A stretch of DNA of 64,000 nt from Magnaporthiopsis rhizophila (Eukaryota; Ascomycota; Sordariomycetes; Magnaporthales; Magnaporthaceae), in NCBI GenBank assembly GCA_003049465.1, contig PYSS01000084.1, positions 113,532 through 177,531 of the forward strand. Reading direction: 5' to 3'. A model generated the notes under the pieces. It was not told where the DNA came from, searched no databases, and saw nothing but the letters and a program-made list of their open reading frames with translations. Positions 60,543 to 64,000 of this stretch are shown here, in pieces (position 1 is the first letter of the stretch; every line of letters begins with the position of its first letter). A program made the translations under genes and the position numbers.

Positions 60543-60908
60543 TATCACACAGGAATAATCCCTACGGACAAAAAACCGGCCCAAAAAAAAGAAGGCCGGC
60601 CTGGAAGGACCAACAAAAGGCCACAAAAAAGGGCCAAAATAAAATAATAATTCCTCGTTGAAGCGCTTCGCGCCAACACAAATCCCTCGCAAAAGGTTGG
60701 CGCTCGGTTACTGTACCCTGTTTTTTACCCCGCATTTAAATATATACCTAGAATTTTGCACGGGCCACCCTGTGGCTTATATAAAGGGCACCCCTCGAAA
60801 AAACCCCTCGAGGAGATTGGGGGGCTCCCTAAGCATCTCTTTAAGGCCCTGAAAGATTATCACTAATTTGAAAAACCTTCTCCAAGCTGATTTGATCCCC
60901 TTGTTACA
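60543..60908 (+). repeat. 3' LTR of element H (366 bp)
   Basis: It starts TATCACACAGG (TGTCACAC with one G-to-A) and ends CTTGTTACA. It has the same length as 52978-53343, and the differences I see are transitions. Confidence 0.92.
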
Positions 60909-61399
60909 TATAACGAGCTTTTTTGGGCTAAATATTTATATAATAATTGCAAATAATATATAGCCAAAAAGCTGAAACACGATTTTTTTCCACGAAAAAA
61001 AAGAAAAGAACCAGTGCAATATTTATAATAAAAATACCAGTTTTCGAAATGGAAAATGGCAAAAATGGGTTATAAAAATTTTGCAGCAATTTTTAAACTA
61101 TTACTAGCATACCTTATAATATGTATAACAGGAATTTTTATATACTGGATATGCAAAAAGCCGGAATACAAAATTTATATAAAAGAAAAAGCGCAAACCT
61201 GGACGGACAGGTTTATTTATTTAATAAAAGCAACCGGGGACCGGAAAAAGGCACCCCAAATAAAAAATTAAAAAATCCACCCGAAAAAAAGGCACGGGTA
61301 AAATAATAATAATTAATAAGGATTTTAATAATAATAATTAATAATTAGTATAAATATATTAAAATAATAATATATTGGAAAAAACGAAAAATAAAAACC

Positions 61400-64000
61400 A
61401 TAATCGATTATAAAGCTTAAAAAAATTATTTTTCACCAAAAATAATAAAAAGGTACGGTATTCCGATATATTAAAAAAAAATTATACAATTTTATAATGG
61501 TAAAATAAAAGCCAATTATATTTAGTAAAAGAAAAATCGATACTAAAACTGATTAATTTAAATTTCGATTCCTGGGAAAAACCTGCAAAATAATTTTAAA
61601 TATTATAAATATAAAAAAAAACCTGATTTTATGCTTTTTATAATTTAAAAAATATAATTTTTTAATAAATTGGATTACCGAATAAATTTAATAGAAAAAA
61701 TTATTATTAATTAGCAAAAAAGCCTAATAGTTACGGGCCCCGGATAATAAAAATCGGACGCTAAAAAAGATAACTGCAATAGCAGCAGGATATAATAATT
61801 AATCCTGGCAAACTGTACTAACCGAAATACTAATAAATATAAATATAAATAAACCCGATAAGCAGAAAATTATTAAGGATAAATTTAAAAATATTTTTAA
61901 AAAATATTATAAATATTAAAAATTATTCTAAAAGGATTTGGAAATGGTATTACCAAAATACGGACCGTTTAATTATAAAATTAAACTTAAACCGGAAATA
62001 TAATTTAAATACCAAAAACTGTATTAATTAAACCCTCGGTAAAAAAAATTATTATAAAAATAATTAAAGGAAAAAATTAGAAAAAAATTTACCAAACCTT
62101 TTGATTTTTTTATAGAATATAAAATTTTGTTTATTTTTAAAAAAAATAAAAAGGAATGGATATATATCGATTATTATTCATTAAATTAGGAAATAATAAA
62201 GGATTGGTATTTTTTACCTTTAATTAATAAATTTAAAAATAGGCTCGGGAAAAATCGGTGGTTTATAGCCCTAAATTTATATAAGGCTTACGGCCTGCTA
62301 AAAATTAAAAAAAGGGATAAATAAAAAACCGCTTTTCGAACCAAGCTTAAAATTTTCGAATTATTAATAATAATCTTTGGGTTTACCAATACATCAGTCA
62401 CGTTTTAACAAATAATTAATTATATATTACAAAAGTACCTCGATATTTTTGCTTTTGTATATTTAAATAATATTTTAATTTTTTCAAAAATGCTGGAAAA
62501 ATATAAATAATATATGCATAAAATATTACAAAAATTATAAAATGCAAAATTTCTGATTAATCCGGATAAATATATATAGCATTTTTTAAAAATAATTTTC
62601 CTTAAGTTTATTATTAAATAAAGAAAAGTTTGGATAAAACCCAAAAAGGTATAAACGGTAAAAAATTAGCTTATATTTACCACGGTTAAAAAAAATAAGG
62701 TTTTTTGGAATTTTTGAATTTTTATCGAAAATTTATCCAAAATTTTAACAAAAAGGTTATATTATTTATAAATTTTACCAAAAATAATACCTAATTTTAT
62801 TAGGGAATATAAAAATAAATAACTTTTAAATTGCTAAAAAAAGCTATTATTTAAGCACCGGTACTGGTAATATTAAACCCAGAAAAAATTTTTAAGGTCG
62901 AAATTAATGCATTAAATTTTGCTATTAAAAAATAATTAAAACAGCGAAACGATCAAAAAAGGTTGTACTTTTGCGCATTTTTTTTACAAAAATTAAATGG
63001 ACCTAAGCTAAATTATTAAATTTATAATAAAAAGTTTTTTGCTATTATTAAAATTCTGAAAAAATAAAAAATATATTTGTATAAAACTAATTATTAAATT
63101 ATAATATATATTAATTATAAAAACCTATTATAATTTATTATTAACCAAATATTAAATAAAAAATAAATTTAATAAAACCAGTTTTTTTAAAATTATAATT
63201 TTTAAATTAAGGTTAAAAAAGGGTTAAAAAATGGCCAAACGGATATTTTAAGCCGTTAACCAAACCATTAAATGGATATATTACCAAAAATATGCACAGT
63301 TTTGGCCAAAAAACCAAATAAATCCCTAATCCCGGTATAACGGGCATTGGCCAAAATAACCCGGCAAAAAAGTTGGATCCCAGAAAACATCCAGCAGGTT
63401 TATAGCCAAATAGCTAACGGATACCAAAAGGTTACTAAAATTTGGAAAAAATTTCGGCAGTACCATAAATTTATAAAAATTTGTGCCAAAATATAAAATA
63501 TAATTAAAAATTGCAAAAATTGTACAAAAAATAAAATTAATAAGTATAAATTTTATAAATTATTATAACCTTTACTAATATTTAGCAAAATATGGCAAAA
63601 AGTTACGGTAAATTTTGTTATAAGGCTATCCAAATTAAAAAAACCCTTTATAAATTTCCAATATAACAGTATTATAGTAATAATTAATCGATTTACCAAA
63701 TATATTATATACCTGCCGTTTAAAAAAAATGCAAAAATTATAAATTTAATTTATATTTTTATCCGAAATATAATTATAAAATACAGAATATTAAATTATA
63801 TAATTTTAAACCAAAATAAATTATTTAATAATAAATTTTAAAAATAGCTTATGGCAAATTTAAGCACAAAATATACCTTTTTTATAATTTATTATCCTTA
63901 AATAAATAAATAAATAAAACGAACAAACCAAACCATAAAATAATATTTATATTATTTTATTAATTATAAATAAAATAATTAAGTATAATTATTTTTTATA
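61400..64000 (+). pseudogene. pol: pol relic of copy G, cut by the right edge
   Basis: The protease Asp is retained as GAT at 61406-61408, with the next residues altered. Reverse transcriptase at about 61,900-62,700, RNase H at about 62,730-63,240, integrase from about 63,580 to the edge. YxDD reads as a stop/Asn-rich remnant near 62,460. It aligns with A throughout; stops are everywhere. Confidence 0.85.

Larger units (their letters stand above)
52978..60908 (+). mobile_element. Element H: complete chromovirus of a second family, inserted in G
   Basis: A 7,931-bp element with two 366-bp LTRs (52978-53343 and 60543-60908) and TSD TATAA (52973-52977 and 60909-60913). Removing it restores the gag tail of G. 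It carries its own gag with zinc knuckle, protease, reverse transcriptase, RNase H, integrase and chromodomain. The LTRs and proteins are unrelated in detail to those of A-G. The body is RIP-mutated and the LTRs much less so. Confidence 0.93.
50615..64000 (+). mobile_element. Chromovirus copy G, interrupted by H, cut by the right edge
   Basis: Plus-strand copy of the A-D family. The 5' LTR is 50615-51071 and the internal region 51072-52977 and 60914-64000. The 5 bp before the LTR are CAAAT. It matches A through the integrase, where the window ends. LTR subfamily as in B and D. Heavily RIP-mutated. Confidence 0.92.

Overview
The window is from a filamentous ascomycete (Pezizomycotina, probably Sordariomycetes). 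The protein genes carry short GT-AG introns of 70-200 bp with CTNAC-like branch sites. They sit in one GC-rich island (about 36,970-49,200), and both sides are very AT-rich DNA with the marks of repeat-induced point mutation (RIP): paired LTRs differ almost only by C-to-T/G-to-A changes, Trp and Gln codons have become stops, and catalytic Asp, Cys and His codons have become Asn and Tyr.

Left flank (1-36,970). This is a stack of nested, dead Ty3/Gypsy chromovirus copies that can be peeled apart by their target-site duplications (TSDs). Copy F (minus, cut by the left edge) ends at 5146. Copy A (5789-12945, plus, TSD AAAAA) is complete. Copy B (13699-35560, plus, TSD GCCCT) is itself split by copy C (19932-27294, minus, TSD GCCTT) and copy D (28004-35278, minus, TSD CATAG, mutated to TATAA on one side). 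B landed inside a 190-bp solo LTR of another family (TSD ATAAT), which had landed in or beside a still older PIF/Harbinger-like DNA transposon whose DDE triad can still be read on the minus strand at about 35,715-36,460.

Gene island (36,970-49,200). It holds a large F-box-like/ankyrin-repeat gene with two compensating frameshifts (plus); a five-exon gene of unknown function (plus); a two-exon gene for a small, probably mitochondrial membrane protein (minus); a three-exon secreted PQQ-dependent sorbosone/pyranose dehydrogenase-like enzyme, CAZy AA12 type (minus); and a three-exon sulfotransferase-like P-loop protein with a C-terminal membrane anchor (plus). The last two are divergent and share a 1.6-kb intergenic region. 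Nothing shows that the five genes form one pathway.

Right flank (49,200-64,000). A less mutated spacer comes first. It contains a one-N assembly gap between two identical 137-bp copies. Chromovirus copy G follows (from 50615, plus, running off the right edge), interrupted by a complete element of a second chromovirus family, H (52978-60908, 366-bp LTRs, TSD TATAA).

The most unusual signal is an antisense reading frame between the chromodomain and the 3' LTR of the first chromovirus family. It encodes a Cys-rich N-terminal segment followed by a charged coiled coil. It can be recognised in copies A, B, C and D, which have diverged in LTR sequence, so it looks like an antisense accessory gene carried by the retrotransposon family.
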